DNA of 64,000 nucleotides from Paenibacillus sp. TCA20 (GCF_000732325.1 NZ_BBIW01000006.1:124001-188000), one strand, 5' to 3'; positions 1 through 10,167 are shown, counted from the first letter of the stretch. Made by a program: numbers and translations. The notes: generated by a model from the letters alone, not told the origin.

Positions 1-204
1 CCAGTCCGAGATATTCTTTCCTTCCCAGTGTATTTCACCTTGACTCATCTTGATAACACCCATAAGCGTACGAAGCAGAGTAGATTTACCGACCCCATTT
101 CTGCCCATCAGGCAAACGACCTGCCCCGGTTGAATATCCAGATGAACACGACGGAGCACCATACTCTCGCCATAGCCAGATTCAATATTTTTAAGTGACA
201 GCAT
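1..204 (-). CDS. urtE: Urea ABC transporter ATPase UrtE (5' part, truncated by window edge)
   Basis: First 68 codons of an ABC ATPase, read leftward off the window. The start is ATG at 204, overlapping the end of urtD by 14 bp. A Walker A motif GRNGVGKST is visible at about residues 34-42. Branched-chain amino-acid/urea-type importers carry two different ATPases (LivG/UrtD and LivF/UrtE); this one follows UrtD, as UrtE does in urt operons. It would energise urea uptake at the inner face of the membrane. The signature motif and Walker B lie beyond the window, so the family call rests on the N-terminus and on gene order. Confidence 0.85.
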   Translation of the reverse strand, partial: MLSLKNIESGYGESMVLRRVHLDIQPGQVVCLMGRNGVGKSTLLRTLMGVIKMSQGEIHWEGKNISDW

Positions 205-994
205 CCTGCTTCCTCCTTTTGCCCAAATAGACCTCGGCGACAACAGGATTCTGCTGAACCTCAAGCATCGTCCCTTCCGTCAGCAGCTTACCCTCATGCA
301 TCACCGTGACCTTCTCTGCATATTGTCTGACAAACTCCATATCATGCTCGACAACGACAACAGAGCGTTTCTTGGCAATACTTCGAAGCAGTTCACCTGT
401 CTTCAGTGTTTCATCATCTGTCATCCCGGCCACCGGCTCATCTAGCAGAAGTACATGAGGCTCTTGCAGCAGCAGCATGCCGATCTCCAGCCACTGCTTC
501 TCTCCGTGAGACAGCGCCCCTGCCCTTACCAGGAGGCGATCGGTGAGACCGATCTGTGTGAGCACTTCTTCCATCGCTTGGCTTATCTCACCTCCACGAA
601 GACCTCGCAGTGAATGAAAAGCCCCTTTGTTCTGATCATCAGCAAGCTCCAGATTCTCCTTGACGGTCAGACCACCGAATACAGAGGGCGCCTGAAATTT
701 CCGCCCGATCCCAAGCCTTGCGATCTGATGCTCTTTTTTACGAGTCAGGTCCGTTCCATCAGGAAGCAGCACCTTACCGGACACAGGCTTCGTTTTCCCA
801 CAAATGACATCAAGCATCGTGGTCTTACCTGCCCCGTTGGGGCCGATCAGAAAGTGAAGCTCATTAGGCATGAGGTTAAGATTCATCCCGTTCACAGCGA
901 CGAAGCCTGAAAAAGATACCGTTATGTCCTGAACGGACAGGACCGTCTCCCTTTTAGGATGTAGCTCGTTCGGCTTCAACAACGGACTTGGCAT
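191..994 (-). CDS. urtD: Urea ABC transporter ATPase UrtD
   Basis: 267-residue ABC ATPase. Walker A GPNGAGKTT is at about residues 51-59, the signature is the LSHGEKQ variant and Walker B is LLLDEP. Such LivG-like ATPases pair with UrtE to drive urea import. The open frame extends further upstream, but the ATG at 994 has GGGAGGTG 8 nt before it, so it is chosen. It overlaps the end of urtC by 41 bp and the start of urtE by 14 bp, consistent with translational coupling in one urtABCDE operon. The facing urease operon supports urea rather than amino acids as substrate. Confidence 0.9.
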   Translation of the reverse strand: MPSPLLKPNELHPKRETVLSVQDITVSFSGFVAVNGMNLNLMPNELHFLIGPNGAGKTTMLDVICGKTKPVSGKVLLPDGTDLTRKKEHQIARLGIGRKFQAPSVFGGLTVKENLELADDQNKGAFHSLRGLRGGEISQAMEEVLTQIGLTDRLLVRAGALSHGEKQWLEIGMLLLQEPHVLLLDEPVAGMTDDETLKTGELLRSIAKKRSVVVVEHDMEFVRQYAEKVTVMHEGKLLTEGTMLEVQQNPVVAEVYLGKRRKQDAVT

Positions 995-2048
995 CTCGAG
1001 CACCTCCCTTTCGTCTCCACCATCTGGACAGATTATGATACACCCCGACAAGTCCACGAGGCATAAACAAGACGATAGCTACAAATAAACCACCCATAAC
1101 GAACAGCCAGCCCTCTGGATACGCCTCACTAATCCCTGTCTTCGCCGCATTCAGAATGACAGCACCAATCACCGCACCAATTAATGTCCCTCTGCCTCCA
1201 AGCGCAACCCACAGCACCATTTCAATAGAAGGAACAATACCCATCATCGATGGAGATATAATCCCTACTTGAAGCACATAGAGCATTCCAGCTAGACCAG
1301 CAAGCGCTCCTGACAAGGTAAAAGCCAGTGTTTTGTACCAAGCGGGATCATACCCCAGGAAGCGCACACGATTCTCTCCATCTCGAGCCGCTTCCAGCAC
1401 TTGACCAAACCGGCTGCGAACGATACGTCTGCACAAAATATAAGCAAGAACCAGAACCACCAGCGTTACATAATACAGCATAATTGTGGTGGTGGGATGG
1501 TGCAGCTGCATTCCAAAAATATGGTTATAGCCCGTTAGACCGTTCGTTCCACCTGTCCACTCCTGTTTACCGACAAACAAGGTAACGACGATCATCACAA
1601 GCGCTTGTGTCAGAATTGTAAAATACACACCCGCGATCCGATTTTTAAAGGTGAAGAAACCGAGTAGAAATGCCAGCAGTGCCGGCAGTAAGATCCCTAG
1701 CAGCATCGCGATCGGAAACGATCGAAAGGGCTCCCAGAACCAGGGGAGCTTCTCCACACTGTTCCACACCATAAAATCAGGCAGCGAAGCACCACTTGCC
1801 TGCAGCTTCAAATACATTGCCATTGCGTAAGCTCCAAGACCGAAGAATACCCCATGTCCCAAGCTGAGTACACCGCCATATCCCCATATAAGATCCAGCC
1901 CTATAGCCAGAATAGCCATAGCCAGAAATTTCGCCAGCAGACTTAGTCGGAACTCCGTGGAAACAAGCGGCGCAAGACTCATTAGAATGAGGACGATCCC
2001 CCAGGCGATACGCTGTCCACGAACTCCAAGTTTGTTAACAATCGGCAT
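954..2048 (-). CDS. urtC: Urea ABC transporter permease UrtC
   Basis: 364-residue integral membrane protein of the LivM type with many hydrophobic segments, including a typical GLDLIWGYGGVLSLGHGVFFG stretch early on. It would form half of the urea permeation path with UrtB. The ATG at 2048 is preceded by GAGGAGGG. It starts 14 bp after the urtB stop and overlaps urtD. The C-terminus is basic then polar (WWRRKGGARDAK), as usual on the cytoplasmic side. A branched-chain amino-acid permease is the alternative on sequence alone; urease linkage decides for urea. Confidence 0.9.
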   Translation of the reverse strand: MPIVNKLGVRGQRIAWGIVLILMSLAPLVSTEFRLSLLAKFLAMAILAIGLDLIWGYGGVLSLGHGVFFGLGAYAMAMYLKLQASGASLPDFMVWNSVEKLPWFWEPFRSFPIAMLLGILLPALLAFLLGFFTFKNRIAGVYFTILTQALVMIVVTLFVGKQEWTGGTNGLTGYNHIFGMQLHHPTTTIMLYYVTLVVLVLAYILCRRIVRSRFGQVLEAARDGENRVRFLGYDPAWYKTLAFTLSGALAGLAGMLYVLQVGIISPSMMGIVPSIEMVLWVALGGRGTLIGAVIGAVILNAAKTGISEAYPEGWLFVMGGLFVAIVLFMPRGLVGVYHNLSRWWRRKGGARDAKSVVEAERATS

Positions 2049-2061
2049 CGGTATCCCTCCT

Positions 2062-2967
2062 CTAGTCTAAACTGCGTGAGCGCAGTGCCACGAGTCCCCT
2101 TGGTTTCCATTGCAGGAATGCAACAATACAAGCAAATACAAGTACCTTGCCAATCGATGCACTTGTGTATGTTTCAAACAATGTATTGAATACGCCAATA
2201 CCCATTGCACCCGCAACGGTGCCTACCAGCTTCCCAACACCACCAAGCACGACAACCATAAATGCATCCACGATATAATAAGTTCCAAGAGATGGACCAA
2301 TCGGTCCGAGCAGCGTCAGTGCACAGCCTGCAATTCCGGCAATTCCAGAACCAATAGCAAAGGTAAGTCCATCTACTTGTCTTGTGGAAATCCCGAGACA
2401 TCCCGCCATGTTGCGGTTCTGCATTACCGCTCGCATACGCCGTCCCTGAGCCGTCTTATAGATGTAGATATACATCAGAAGCAGCACTACAACGACCAGC
2501 AGGATGATAAACAGTCTTGTATACGGAAGAACGATAGAATCCGTCACTGCGAATCCCCCGCTGAGCCACGAAGGACTGGTTACCCCGACATTCGGGGCAC
2601 CAAAAATCGTCCTTGCCAGCTGCTGCAATATCATCCCGACGCCCCAAGTAGCCAGAAGGCTATCCAGAGGACGTCCGTATAAATGACGAATGAGCAGCAC
2701 TTCAAGCAGCCACCCTACAGCTGCAGCAATCAGAAAAGAAACCGGCAGCGCCACTAGGAAATAAGTATTAAACCAAGAGTCTGGCATATAGGAAATAAAC
2801 AGATTTTGCGTGACGAATGTCGCATAAGCTCCAATCATGATCATCTCCCCATGCGCCATATTAATGACGTTCATGAGCCCGAAGGTAACAGCAAGACCCA
2901 GTGCAATCAAGAGCAGAATCGAACTTACACTAAGTCCATTAAAGGCTTGCAGTATAAACATATCCAT
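2062..2967 (-). CDS. urtB: Urea ABC transporter permease UrtB
   Basis: 301-residue LivH-type permease with about eight hydrophobic segments. It contains the family stretches [19 protein letters not shown] and [18 protein letters not shown]. It is the membrane partner of UrtC. The ATG at 2967 is preceded by AAAGGAGG; a second in-frame ATG lies two codons on (2961). It sits 41 bp downstream of urtA and 14 bp upstream of urtC in the same transcription unit. Confidence 0.9.
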   Translation of the reverse strand: MDMFILQAFNGLSVSSILLLIALGLAVTFGLMNVINMAHGEMIMIGAYATFVTQNLFISYMPDSWFNTYFLVALPVSFLIAAAVGWLLEVLLIRHLYGRPLDSLLATWGVGMILQQLARTIFGAPNVGVTSPSWLSGGFAVTDSIVLPYTRLFIILLVVVVLLLMYIYIYKTAQGRRMRAVMQNRNMAGCLGISTRQVDGLTFAIGSGIAGIAGCALTLLGPIGPSLGTYYIVDAFMVVVLGGVGKLVGTVAGAMGIGVFNTLFETYTSASIGKVLVFACIVAFLQWKPRGLVALRSRSLD

Positions 2968-3008
2968 CCGAGTTCTGCCTCCTTTCCTTAGTATAGAAGA
3001 TAAGCGAT

Positions 3009-4274
3009 TTATTCAGCGCTCAGTGATTTGCCCCATTCATAGGTTTCAAGATATGGGTCCGGCTTCACAGGCTCACCTGAATTCCACAGCTCTTTGAATT
3101 GTCCATCTGACTGCACTTCACCGATCCGAACGGTTTTGTAAATATGCTGGTTGTCGCCATCAATCGTTACTTTTCCGCTAGGTGCATCAAACTCGATCCC
3201 TTTTGCCGCTTCCTTCACCTTCTCCACTTCTGTCGATCCTGCCTTCTCAACCGCAGCCTTCCATAAATAAACCGCCGTATATCCTGCTTCAATCGGATCT
3301 GCCGTTACACGGTCTTCACCATATTTTGCTCTGTAGGCTTCTGTGAACTTGGTATTCTCAGGTGTTTCTGTCGTTTGATAATAATTCCACGCTGCAAGGT
3401 GACCTGTCAGCACATCAGCACCAATGCCTCGAATCTCTTCCTCCGCTACACTGACAGAGAGAGTCGTTATATCCTCAGAGGTGATGCCCGCATCCTTTAA
3501 TTGTTTAAAAAACGCAACGTTACTGTCCCCATTCAACGTGTTGTATACAACATCAGGGTCAGCTGCTTTGATCTTGCTGATAATCGTACTGTAGTCCGTA
3601 TGTCCTAATGGTGTATACTCTTCTCCTACGACCTCTCCGCCCTCAGCCTGCAGCTGAGCGGTTATAATCTTGTTCGCTGTCTTAGGGAAAACATAGTCTG
3701 AGCCTAGCAGAAAGAACTTCTTGCCCCGATTCTCCAGAAGCCAGCTGACCGAGGGTACGATCTGCTGATTCGTCGTCGCGCCGGTATAGAAGATGTTAGG
3801 CGAAGCTTCCAAGCCCTCATATTGAACAGGATAGAAGAGAAGTCCATTGTTCGATTCAACGACAGGCAGCATGGCTTTACGACTTGCGGAAGTCCATCCT
3901 CCAAACACTGCCGCCACTTTATCCTGCTGGAGCAGCTTCCCTGCCTTCTCTGCAAAGATCGCTGGATCAGAGGCACCATCTTCAATGACAGGCTCGATCT
4001 GTTTGCCAAGCACGCCGCCGGCTGCATTAATTTCCTCAATCGCCAGCATCTCCGCATCCTTAACCGATACCTCACTTATGGACATCGTCCCGCTAAGAGA
4101 ATGCAGTACGCCAACTTTAATCGTATCCCCGTCTGAAGCAGCTGCCGTTTCTGCTCCTTCCGTCCCCGTCGTTTGCTGTGTAGCCGTTTCTCCACCGGAT
4201 GATACACATCCAGACAGCATCAGAACACCAGCGATCATGACAGGAAACCATTTGCCGAACTTTTTCTTTAACAT
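3009..4274 (-). CDS. urtA: Urea-binding lipoprotein UrtA
   Basis: 421-residue extracytoplasmic solute-binding protein. The N-terminus is a lipoprotein signal (MLKKKFGKW, hydrophobic core, lipobox LSGC), followed by a Ser/Thr/Gly/Glu-rich linker. The mature part starts [17 protein letters not shown], typical of Peripla_BP_5/amide-urea binding proteins. A GTG three codons upstream overlaps the ribosome-binding site, so the ATG at 4274, 8 nt after AAGGGGAG, is preferred. First gene of the operon; its promoter has a consensus-like -35 overlapped by a GlnR/TnrA box (see 4350-4379 and 4374-4390). Confidence 0.92.
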   Translation of the reverse strand: MLKKKFGKWFPVMIAGVLMLSGCVSSGGETATQQTTGTEGAETAAASDGDTIKVGVLHSLSGTMSISEVSVKDAEMLAIEEINAAGGVLGKQIEPVIEDGASDPAIFAEKAGKLLQQDKVAAVFGGWTSASRKAMLPVVESNNGLLFYPVQYEGLEASPNIFYTGATTNQQIVPSVSWLLENRGKKFFLLGSDYVFPKTANKIITAQLQAEGGEVVGEEYTPLGHTDYSTIISKIKAADPDVVYNTLNGDSNVAFFKQLKDAGITSEDITTLSVSVAEEEIRGIGADVLTGHLAAWNYYQTTETPENTKFTEAYRAKYGEDRVTADPIEAGYTAVYLWKAAVEKAGSTEVEKVKEAAKGIEFDAPSGKVTIDGDNQHIYKTVRIGEVQSDGQFKELWNSGEPVKPDPYLETYEWGKSLSAE

Positions 4275-4349
4275 AGACTCCACTCCCCTTTGTTTTTTCC
4301 CTCAGACCGAACATTCACATAAATTTTTCCAACAATGTTTGGTGATCAC

Positions 4350-4379
4350 ATTATAGATGCATCTATTTTGGTATGTCAA
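4350..4379 (-). promoter_or_regulatory. Sigma-A promoter of the urt operon
   Basis: On the minus strand TTGACA (4379-4374) is followed after 18 nt by TATAAT (4355-4350). Both hexamers match consensus exactly. The predicted transcript starts near 4343, about 70 nt before the urtA ATG. Confidence 0.8.
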
Positions 4380-4390
4380 TATTCCTTACA
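4374..4390. promoter_or_regulatory. GlnR/TnrA-type box 1 (urtA side)
   Basis: TGTCAATATTCCTTACA fits the Bacillales nitrogen-regulator core TGTNA-N7-TNACA at all specified positions. It overlaps the -35 hexamer of the urt promoter. That placement suits repression by GlnR in nitrogen excess better than activation, which usually uses a box near -50. Confidence 0.75.
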
Positions 4391-4468
4391 TAATTTTATT
4401 TTTCGCCTAACCGGATCATGCATCTTCACAAAATGATATGATTATCATTGACAAAGCATTCTTATCTG

Positions 4469-4485
4469 TGTGAGTATATTTAACA
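4469..4485. promoter_or_regulatory. GlnR/TnrA-type box 2 (ureA side)
   Basis: TGTGAGTATATTTAACA fits TGTNA-N7-TNACA at all specified positions. It lies 95 bp from box 1, centre to centre, about 200 bp upstream of the ureA start. No confident sigma-A promoter for ureA could be placed: a TTGACA at 4448 has no well-spaced -10. The rest of the 400-bp urtA-ureA gap shows no gene. Confidence 0.72.
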
Positions 4486-4678
4486 TAAAATGATCTATTT
4501 CAATTCTATCGTTTCTAGCAAAGGTAGATATTTCAAACCTCAACGGATGTTAGAATGGTATTAATCACACAACGGATAAAATGAACGCTTTTGCTCAAGC
4601 CATCGGTTGTATTATGATGTTAGATATCAAACTTGAAAAATCTAGAAATAGATTGTAGTGCAGAAAGGTTGGATTCAT

Positions 4679-4981
4679 GTGCACTGGACTGAGGAAGAAA
4701 AAGACAAACTGCTTGTTACCGTAGCTGCCAACTTGGCCAGGGAGCGCAAGGCGCGCGGACTCAAATTGAACGTACCCGAAGCCATCGCCATCCTCACCTC
4801 TGAAGTGCTGGAGCGAGCTCGTGACGGCATGACGGTTGCAGAGCTGATGCGCTATGGGGGAACGGTATTGACGAAGGAGGACTGTATGGAGGGTGTGCCG
4901 GATATGATTCCGGAGGTACAGGTAGAAGCTACTTTTCCTGACGGGACGAAGCTTGTAACCATTCATGAGCCGATTCGCTGA
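4679..4981 (+). CDS. ureA: Urease gamma subunit UreA
   Basis: 100 residues, the normal length for UreA. It begins [13 protein letters not shown], matching the family N-terminus (MHLTPREKDKL-like). The start is taken at GTG 4679, 10 nt after AAAGG; an upstream in-frame GTG at 4658 would add seven residues not seen in the family. UreA packs with UreB and UreC into the cytoplasmic nickel urease that splits urea to ammonia and carbamate. First gene of ureABC-F-G-D. Confidence 0.93.
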   Translation: MHWTEEEKDKLLVTVAANLARERKARGLKLNVPEAIAILTSEVLERARDGMTVAELMRYGGTVLTKEDCMEGVPDMIPEVQVEATFPDGTKLVTIHEPIR

Positions 4982-5032
4982 TTCTTACGCGCTAGCAACA
5001 GAATACACGCATAGAAAGGCAGGGAATTCATC

Positions 5033-5422
5033 TTGATCCCAGGAGAATACAGGTTAAAGAAGGACGACATCATCTGTCATCCTGATCGTGACACGATTCA
5101 GCTCACCGTGATCAACCGGGGAGACCGGCCGGTGCAGATCGGTTCACACGTCCACTTCTACGAGGTGAATGCCCAGCTTGATTTCGATCGCAAGAGTGCC
5201 TACGGACGCAGACTGCATATTCCAGCAGGAACTGCCGTACGCTTTGAGCCCGGTGAAGAGAAGCCGGTCGATCTTACTACATTTGGCGGACAACGCCGAA
5301 TTCAGGGATTCAACAATCTGACGAACGGATCACTGGATCAGCCTGCTGATGAGGTCAAGCTTAAGACATTTATCGAAAGGTTCGGTGCTCCCGCAGCGAA
5401 TAACGAAGGTGATCCATCATGA
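5033..5422 (+). CDS. ureB: Urease beta subunit UreB
   Basis: 129 residues with the family hallmarks MIPGEY, VGSH-like [12 protein letters not shown], and [16 protein letters not shown] followed by [10 protein letters not shown]. The start is TTG at 5033 with GGCAGGG 8 nt upstream. The stop codon overlaps the ureC ATG (ATGA), so the two are probably translationally coupled. UreB is a structural subunit of the urease trimer that holds the active-site flap region together with UreC. Confidence 0.93.
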   Translation: MIPGEYRLKKDDIICHPDRDTIQLTVINRGDRPVQIGSHVHFYEVNAQLDFDRKSAYGRRLHIPAGTAVRFEPGEEKPVDLTTFGGQRRIQGFNNLTNGSLDQPADEVKLKTFIERFGAPAANNEGDPS

Positions 5423-7137
5423 AGAAAATGACACGTGAGCAGTATGCGTCTATGTTTGGACCCACAACCGGTGATGCCATCCGGCTCGCAGATACAGAGC
5501 TGTGGGCAGAGATCGAGAAGGATTACGCCGTATATGGTGATGAGAGCAAGTTTGGCGGAGGCAAGGTCATCCGAGATGGCATGGGTCAATCGGCTTCTGC
5601 CCTGCGAAGTCAAGGAACACCGGATACGGTCATTACGAACGTTGTCATCATAGACCATTGGGGTATTGTAAAGGCGGATATCGGAATTAGGGATGGGTTC
5701 ATTTGCGGCATAGGCAAATCCGGTAACCCGGATACGATGGACGGCGTTGATCCTGCTCTCATTATTGGCGCAGCAACCGAAATTATAGCCGGCGAAGGGC
5801 ATATCATTACTGCCGGAGGAATAGACACACATATCCACTTTATCGCACCACAGCAGATACGTACTGCCATCAATTCAGGTATCACGACGATGATCGGCGG
5901 CGGAACCGGGCCCGCTACAGGCACCAAGGCCACAACCTGCACTCCGGGCGAATGGCATATACATACGATGCTGCAGTCCGCGGAAGGCTTTCCGATGAAT
6001 CTCGGGTTCCTGGGTAAAGGAAACAGCTCAACAACAGAGCCACTGATCGAACAGATTAAGGCTGGGGCAATCGGACTGAAGCTGCATGAAGACTGGGGTA
6101 CAACGCCCGCTGCTATCGACGCTTGTCTTACTGCAGCCGAGCAGCAAGACGTACAAGTAGCCATTCATACGGATACATTGAATGAGACCGGCTTCTTGGA
6201 GAGCACACTTGCCGCGATTAACGGCCGCACCATCCATACCTATCATACAGAGGGGGCTGGCGGGGGACATGCCCCTGATATCATTCGTGCTGCAGGAGAG
6301 AACTACGTTATTCCCTCTTCCACGAATCCGACCAGACCTTACACTCGAAATACGGTCGAAGAGCACCTGGACATGCTCATGGTGTGCCACCATCTGGATC
6401 CATCCATACCAGAGGACGTCGCTTTTGCAGATTCACGGATTCGTCCGGAGACTATTGCAGCTGAAGATATTCTTCACGATCTTGGTGTATTCAGTATTAT
6501 CAGCTCGGATTCCCAGGCTATGGGCCGGGTAGGCGAAGTCATTATCCGCACCTGGCAAACCGCTGACAAGATGAAGAAGCAGCGCGGCAAGCTCTCGATC
6601 ACCGAGAATTCGCCATCGGACAATGACCGGATTAAACGTTATGTCGCCAAATACACGATCAATCCTGCAATCGCTCACGGAATCAGTCATATTGTCGGAT
6701 CGGTTGAAGTTGGCAAATGGGCAGATCTTGTGCTGTGGAGCCCTGCGTATTTTGGAGTTAAGCCAGAAATGGTGCTGAAGGGCGGTATTATAACTCAGGC
6801 CCAGATGGGTGACCCCAACGCCTCTATACCGACACCGCAGCCCGTATTTAACCGTCCCATGTTTGGTTCGTTCGGTAAAGCGCTGCAGAAAGGCTCCATT
6901 ACTTTCGTTTCCCAAGCTGCCAAAGAAGCAGGCATAGGCGAGCTGCTTGGCTTGACTAAACGTATTGAGGCCGTTAAAGGCTGCCGAAGCGTGACCAAGA
7001 AGGACATGATTCACAACAATGTTACACCAGTCATAGAAGTCGATCCCGAAACTTATGAAGTCAAAGCTGACGGAGAGCCGCTCACCTGCGAGCCTGCCGA
7101 GAGTCTTCCTATGACACAGCGATATTTCATGTTCTGA
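5419..7137 (+). CDS. ureC: Urease alpha (catalytic) subunit UreC
   Basis: 572 residues, full length. All catalytic residues are present: nickel ligands H138 and H140 (THIHF), carbamylated K221 (GLKLHEDWG), H250 (AIHTDT), H276 (TYHTEG) and D364 (SSDSQAMGR). The flap Cys and catalytic His are C323 and H324 (MVCHHL). The offset from the Klebsiella enzyme numbering is a constant +4. It is the hydrolytic subunit of cytoplasmic urease. It overlaps ureB by 4 bp and is followed after 33 bp by ureF. Confidence 0.97.
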   Translation: MKKMTREQYASMFGPTTGDAIRLADTELWAEIEKDYAVYGDESKFGGGKVIRDGMGQSASALRSQGTPDTVITNVVIIDHWGIVKADIGIRDGFICGIGKSGNPDTMDGVDPALIIGAATEIIAGEGHIITAGGIDTHIHFIAPQQIRTAINSGITTMIGGGTGPATGTKATTCTPGEWHIHTMLQSAEGFPMNLGFLGKGNSSTTEPLIEQIKAGAIGLKLHEDWGTTPAAIDACLTAAEQQDVQVAIHTDTLNETGFLESTLAAINGRTIHTYHTEGAGGGHAPDIIRAAGENYVIPSSTNPTRPYTRNTVEEHLDMLMVCHHLDPSIPEDVAFADSRIRPETIAAEDILHDLGVFSIISSDSQAMGRVGEVIIRTWQTADKMKKQRGKLSITENSPSDNDRIKRYVAKYTINPAIAHGISHIVGSVEVGKWADLVLWSPAYFGVKPEMVLKGGIITQAQMGDPNASIPTPQPVFNRPMFGSFGKALQKGSITFVSQAAKEAGIGELLGLTKRIEAVKGCRSVTKKDMIHNNVTPVIEVDPETYEVKADGEPLTCEPAESLPMTQRYFMF

Positions 7138-7170
7138 TCCGCTCATCAGACTTAAGGAAGTGGTTACAGA

Positions 7171-7869
7171 TTGCAGACCAGCTCTACAATTAAATTACTA
7201 AGATACGCACAGCTGCTGGATTCGGCACTTCCCATAGGAGGCTTCTCCCATTCTTCAGGGCTCGAAACCTATACCGCCGAAGGGGTAATCCGGACAAGCG
7301 AAGAGCTCGCTTCCTTCATTCGCAGCCAGCTGACCGGGAGTCTCACCCGGTTAGATGGACTTGCCATGAAGGGTGTGTACGAGGCAGCGGCGAATAACAA
7401 CCCTGCGGGAATCGCCTTTTATGACAAACGCCTGTTTGCCCAGCGCTCTCCTAGAGAACTGCGAGAGAGCTCTCACAAAATGGGAAAGCGACTGGTGAAG
7501 CTGGCGCGAAGCATATACTCCGACCTGGAGCTCGATTTGCTCGATATCTCTGTTTCGGACTATGGCGCTCTATGCTGTCTGCCGACCGTGCATGCCTATA
7601 TCGCCTTTCAGCTGGAGATTGGTCTCGATGAAGCAGTAACCGGGCATTTGTATACCGCAGTTACAGGTTATGTAAACAGCGCCTTACGGCTAATGCCGAT
7701 AGGCCAGACTGAAGCGCAGCGATTGATTCAGGAGCTCATTCTTGATATCGAGGCAGCCTGGAACACAGTCAAAGACACCGATCCTATGGGGATGAGCAGC
7801 TATAGCTTTGCTCAAGAAATTTACGCCATGAGGCACGAAACACTGCCAGCCAGATTGTTTATGTCTTGA
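7171..7869 (+). CDS. ureF: Urease accessory protein UreF
   Basis: 232 residues starting at TTG 7171, preceded by AAGGAAGTGG. Family signals include [19 protein letters not shown] near the N-terminus and [20 protein letters not shown] near the C-terminus. UreF acts with UreD and UreG in the complex that loads nickel and CO2 onto apo-urease. Gene order jumps straight from ureC to ureF: ureE, often found between them, is absent. Confidence 0.93.
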   Translation: MQTSSTIKLLRYAQLLDSALPIGGFSHSSGLETYTAEGVIRTSEELASFIRSQLTGSLTRLDGLAMKGVYEAAANNNPAGIAFYDKRLFAQRSPRELRESSHKMGKRLVKLARSIYSDLELDLLDISVSDYGALCCLPTVHAYIAFQLEIGLDEAVTGHLYTAVTGYVNSALRLMPIGQTEAQRLIQELILDIEAAWNTVKDTDPMGMSSYSFAQEIYAMRHETLPARLFMS

Positions 7870-7916
7870 AAGTAACAACGAACGATATATTTCTTAAATT
7901 CAGGAGGATGATTCAT

Positions 7917-8636
7917 ATGTGTGGAACAGGCTCAAATCATCATCATCACGCGAACTGGGAGAGAATTCCGTTTGATCACAGTCGCCCAATGCGTATCGGT
8001 ATCGGTGGCCCGGTGGGCTCCGGCAAGACCGCCCTTGTGGAGAAGCTGTCCAAGGCATTACGCACACGCTACAGCATAGCAGTCATTACCAACGACATTT
8101 ATACCAAAGAGGATGCTGAAATTCTTCTTCGCCAAAATGCTCTCGATAGCAGCCGCATTATCGGCGTTGAGACCGGAGGCTGCCCGCATACTGCGATTCG
8201 CGAGGATGCTTCCATGAACTTCGAAGCCGTAGAGGAGCTGCAGGAGCGCTTTGATGATCTGCAGATGATCTTTATCGAGAGTGGTGGAGATAATCTGTCC
8301 GCTGCCTTCAGTCCGGAGCTGGCGGATGTATTTATCTACATTATTGACGTAGCCCAAGGCGAGAAGCTCCCTCGTAAAGGCGGTCCTGGTATTACACGCT
8401 CGGACCTCCTGCTCATCAACAAGACCGACCTCGCCCCATTCGTTGGCGCAGACCTTAGTGTCATGGAGTCAGATACGCAAAAAGTGCGCGAAGGCCGCCC
8501 TTATGTGATGTCCAATCTGATGAGCGGCGAAGGCGTATCCGAAATTATCCATTGGCTTGAGCACCAGCTCATGGATGATGAGGCAGCCGCTGCCCATGAG
8601 CATGATCATGAACACGGCCATCACCACTCCCATTAA
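7917..8636 (+). CDS. ureG: Urease accessory GTPase UreG with His-rich N- and C-termini
   Basis: 239 residues. P-loop GGPVGSGKT is at about residues 30-38, then the nickel-binding [15 protein letters not shown] region (Cys-Pro-His) and the guanine motif NKTD. Start ATG 7917 lies 9 nt after AGGAGG; the frame is open further upstream without a better site. Unusually, the N-terminus carries HHHH at residues 8-11 and the last 13 residues contain eight histidines. With no ureE in the operon, these tails could serve as built-in nickel-binding segments; this is inference. Confidence 0.94.
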   Translation: MCGTGSNHHHHANWERIPFDHSRPMRIGIGGPVGSGKTALVEKLSKALRTRYSIAVITNDIYTKEDAEILLRQNALDSSRIIGVETGGCPHTAIREDASMNFEAVEELQERFDDLQMIFIESGGDNLSAAFSPELADVFIYIIDVAQGEKLPRKGGPGITRSDLLLINKTDLAPFVGADLSVMESDTQKVREGRPYVMSNLMSGEGVSEIIHWLEHQLMDDEAAAAHEHDHEHGHHHSH

Positions 8637-8676
8637 TCTCCGGTCAGAAGAGCGCACAGATCTGTATCCGTCCGGT

Positions 8677-9495
8677 ATGAAACGAAGTGAGCTGTACGCC
8701 ACCTTTGAACGCAAAGGTGGCCTCACTTATATTACGGATCGGTATCATACTGTACCGCTAAGAATCAGCCGGACCTTTCGCCTTCCCGGCAGTGACGGAG
8801 AGCTATGTGTATACACCTCAGATGTATCACCGGGGGTAATGAATGGAGATGAGTATGATTCTAAATGGCTGCTCAAGGAAGGAGCTCATGTAGTCCTCAC
8901 CAGTACTTCAGCTACGAGACTGCATCCGACACCCACCCTTCCTTCCTCTGTAAGCCACACTTTTCATTTGGAGCAGGGTGCAATACTCGAGTACTTTCCG
9001 GAATGCGTGATCCCTTTTGCCGGAAGTCGTTCTGTCTTGACAACGGCATTCCATCTCGGTAAGAACTCCACTCTAGTCTATGCGGATGTGTGGTCCGCTG
9101 GCAGGGTACATCGCGGGGAGCAATTTGACTTCATTCAATTTCAAGGACACACCGAGGTATGGAAGGAAAATGAACTCCTTGTCTGGGATCGATTCTCCCT
9201 AGAGCCGGGGCTTGAGCAAGCGAACAACCTGTCTGGGATGCTCGACTATACGCATATGGCCGCATTATGGATCGCAGGAGAGAACATCAGCGCGAAGGAG
9301 CTTACAGCCATACGAGAAGCGCTCCCTCAAACCGGTCGTATCCTAGCAGGTGCAACCCTTCTCGCAGGTGGACAAGGGATCGCTGTACGCATGCTCGGGA
9401 GAGCCGCCTTCGAGCTCCAGGAGTTTTGTATTGAATTGTGGAATCAGATCAGACCTGCAGTAATAGGTAAGGTCCCTCTGCAATTCAGAAAATAG
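8677..9495 (+). CDS. ureD: Urease accessory protein UreD/UreH
   Basis: About 272 residues from ATG 8677. The core fits the UreD family (GGLTYITDRYHTVPLRISRTF; LTSTSATRLHPTP; LEYFPECVIPFAGS). UreD is the scaffold bound to apo-urease during nickel insertion. The open frame runs back into ureG, with other ATGs at 8596, 8602 and 8608. No strong ribosome-binding site marks any of them, and 8677 gives the usual family length. Last gene of the operon, followed by a hairpin at 9506. Confidence 0.88.
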   Translation: MKRSELYATFERKGGLTYITDRYHTVPLRISRTFRLPGSDGELCVYTSDVSPGVMNGDEYDSKWLLKEGAHVVLTSTSATRLHPTPTLPSSVSHTFHLEQGAILEYFPECVIPFAGSRSVLTTAFHLGKNSTLVYADVWSAGRVHRGEQFDFIQFQGHTEVWKENELLVWDRFSLEPGLEQANNLSGMLDYTHMAALWIAGENISAKELTAIREALPQTGRILAGATLLAGGQGIAVRMLGRAAFELQEFCIELWNQIRPAVIGKVPLQFRK

Positions 9496-9505
9496 AGTCA
9501 AATAA

Positions 9506-9539
9506 AGGCCATGATCTGCTGTACAGCAAATCATGGCCT
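9506..9539. terminator. Hairpin ending the urease operon
   Basis: AGGCCATGAT (9506-9515) pairs perfectly with ATCATGGCCT (9530-9539), and the loop adds an inner TGCTG/CAGCA stem. The U-run is weak. It sits between the 3' ends of ureD and the minus-strand XRE gene, so it may serve both. Confidence 0.6.
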
Positions 9540-9576
9540 GTTATGTATAATCTATTAATATGATCAAGAAGGTTCA

Positions 9577-9952
9577 TCAGTGATGCTTGTCCGCTCGTTT
9601 CTGCTTCCGATAACGGGTAAATTCGATATATTCTTTAATGAATTCCTGCTCCTTCACCGTTAATTCAGATATTGCACGCTCAGCTTGCCGTTCTGAATGA
9701 TCTTCCGCCTCATAAGAGATGCTCTGCTCATTAATCATCATTTCACTTCTTCCGACCATAATCCAGTCCAGACTGACATCAAAAAAAGCAGCAATTTCAA
9801 TCAACTTGGCCGTACTTGGTATGGACTTCCCTCGTTTCCAGTCACCCAGATTCCCGGTGCTGATCTTCAGTTCCTCACAGAAGGCTTTTTTTTGTCATCC
9901 CTCGTTTATTAATCAATTCCTCAATTCGTAAATAGATCGAATTCGAATTCAT
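9577..9952 (-). pseudogene. XRE-family HTH regulator interrupted by a one-base frameshift
   Basis: Starting at ATG 9952 the product begins MNSNSIYLRIEELINKRGMTKK, the first helix of an XRE/phage-repressor HTH, then stops. Moving by one base at the A8 run (plus-strand T8, 9886-9893) continues the domain as AFCEELKISTGNLGDWKRGK and on to LIEIAAFFDVSLDWIMVG, ending at 9577 after a charged tail. Seven A's instead of eight would give one intact protein of about 124 residues. It could be a true pseudogene, a slippage-controlled gene or a sequencing error. The intact 3' fragment alone (9577-9804) lacks the recognition helix. Confidence 0.75.
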
Positions 9953-10167
9953 ATAATACCGCCTTCCAGTTATGTCATTATGTAGTTCATTATGCAAATA
10001 AACTTCACAATAATTCCATATTATATCATACACCCATCCCATCCTCAGCCTTCCATTTGAACCTGATATGCCTGCTCGTATATACTAATATAAATGTCCA
10101 GATAGATTGAGCCACAGCGCTATACAGCTCCTCCTACCTGTCTGGATTTGGCATAAGGAGTGAATGA

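Noticed and set aside
4448-4480. TTGACA with TATATT as a ureA promoter
   Set aside because: The spacing is 21 nt, too long for a normal sigma-A promoter, and the -10 overlaps GlnR/TnrA box 2.
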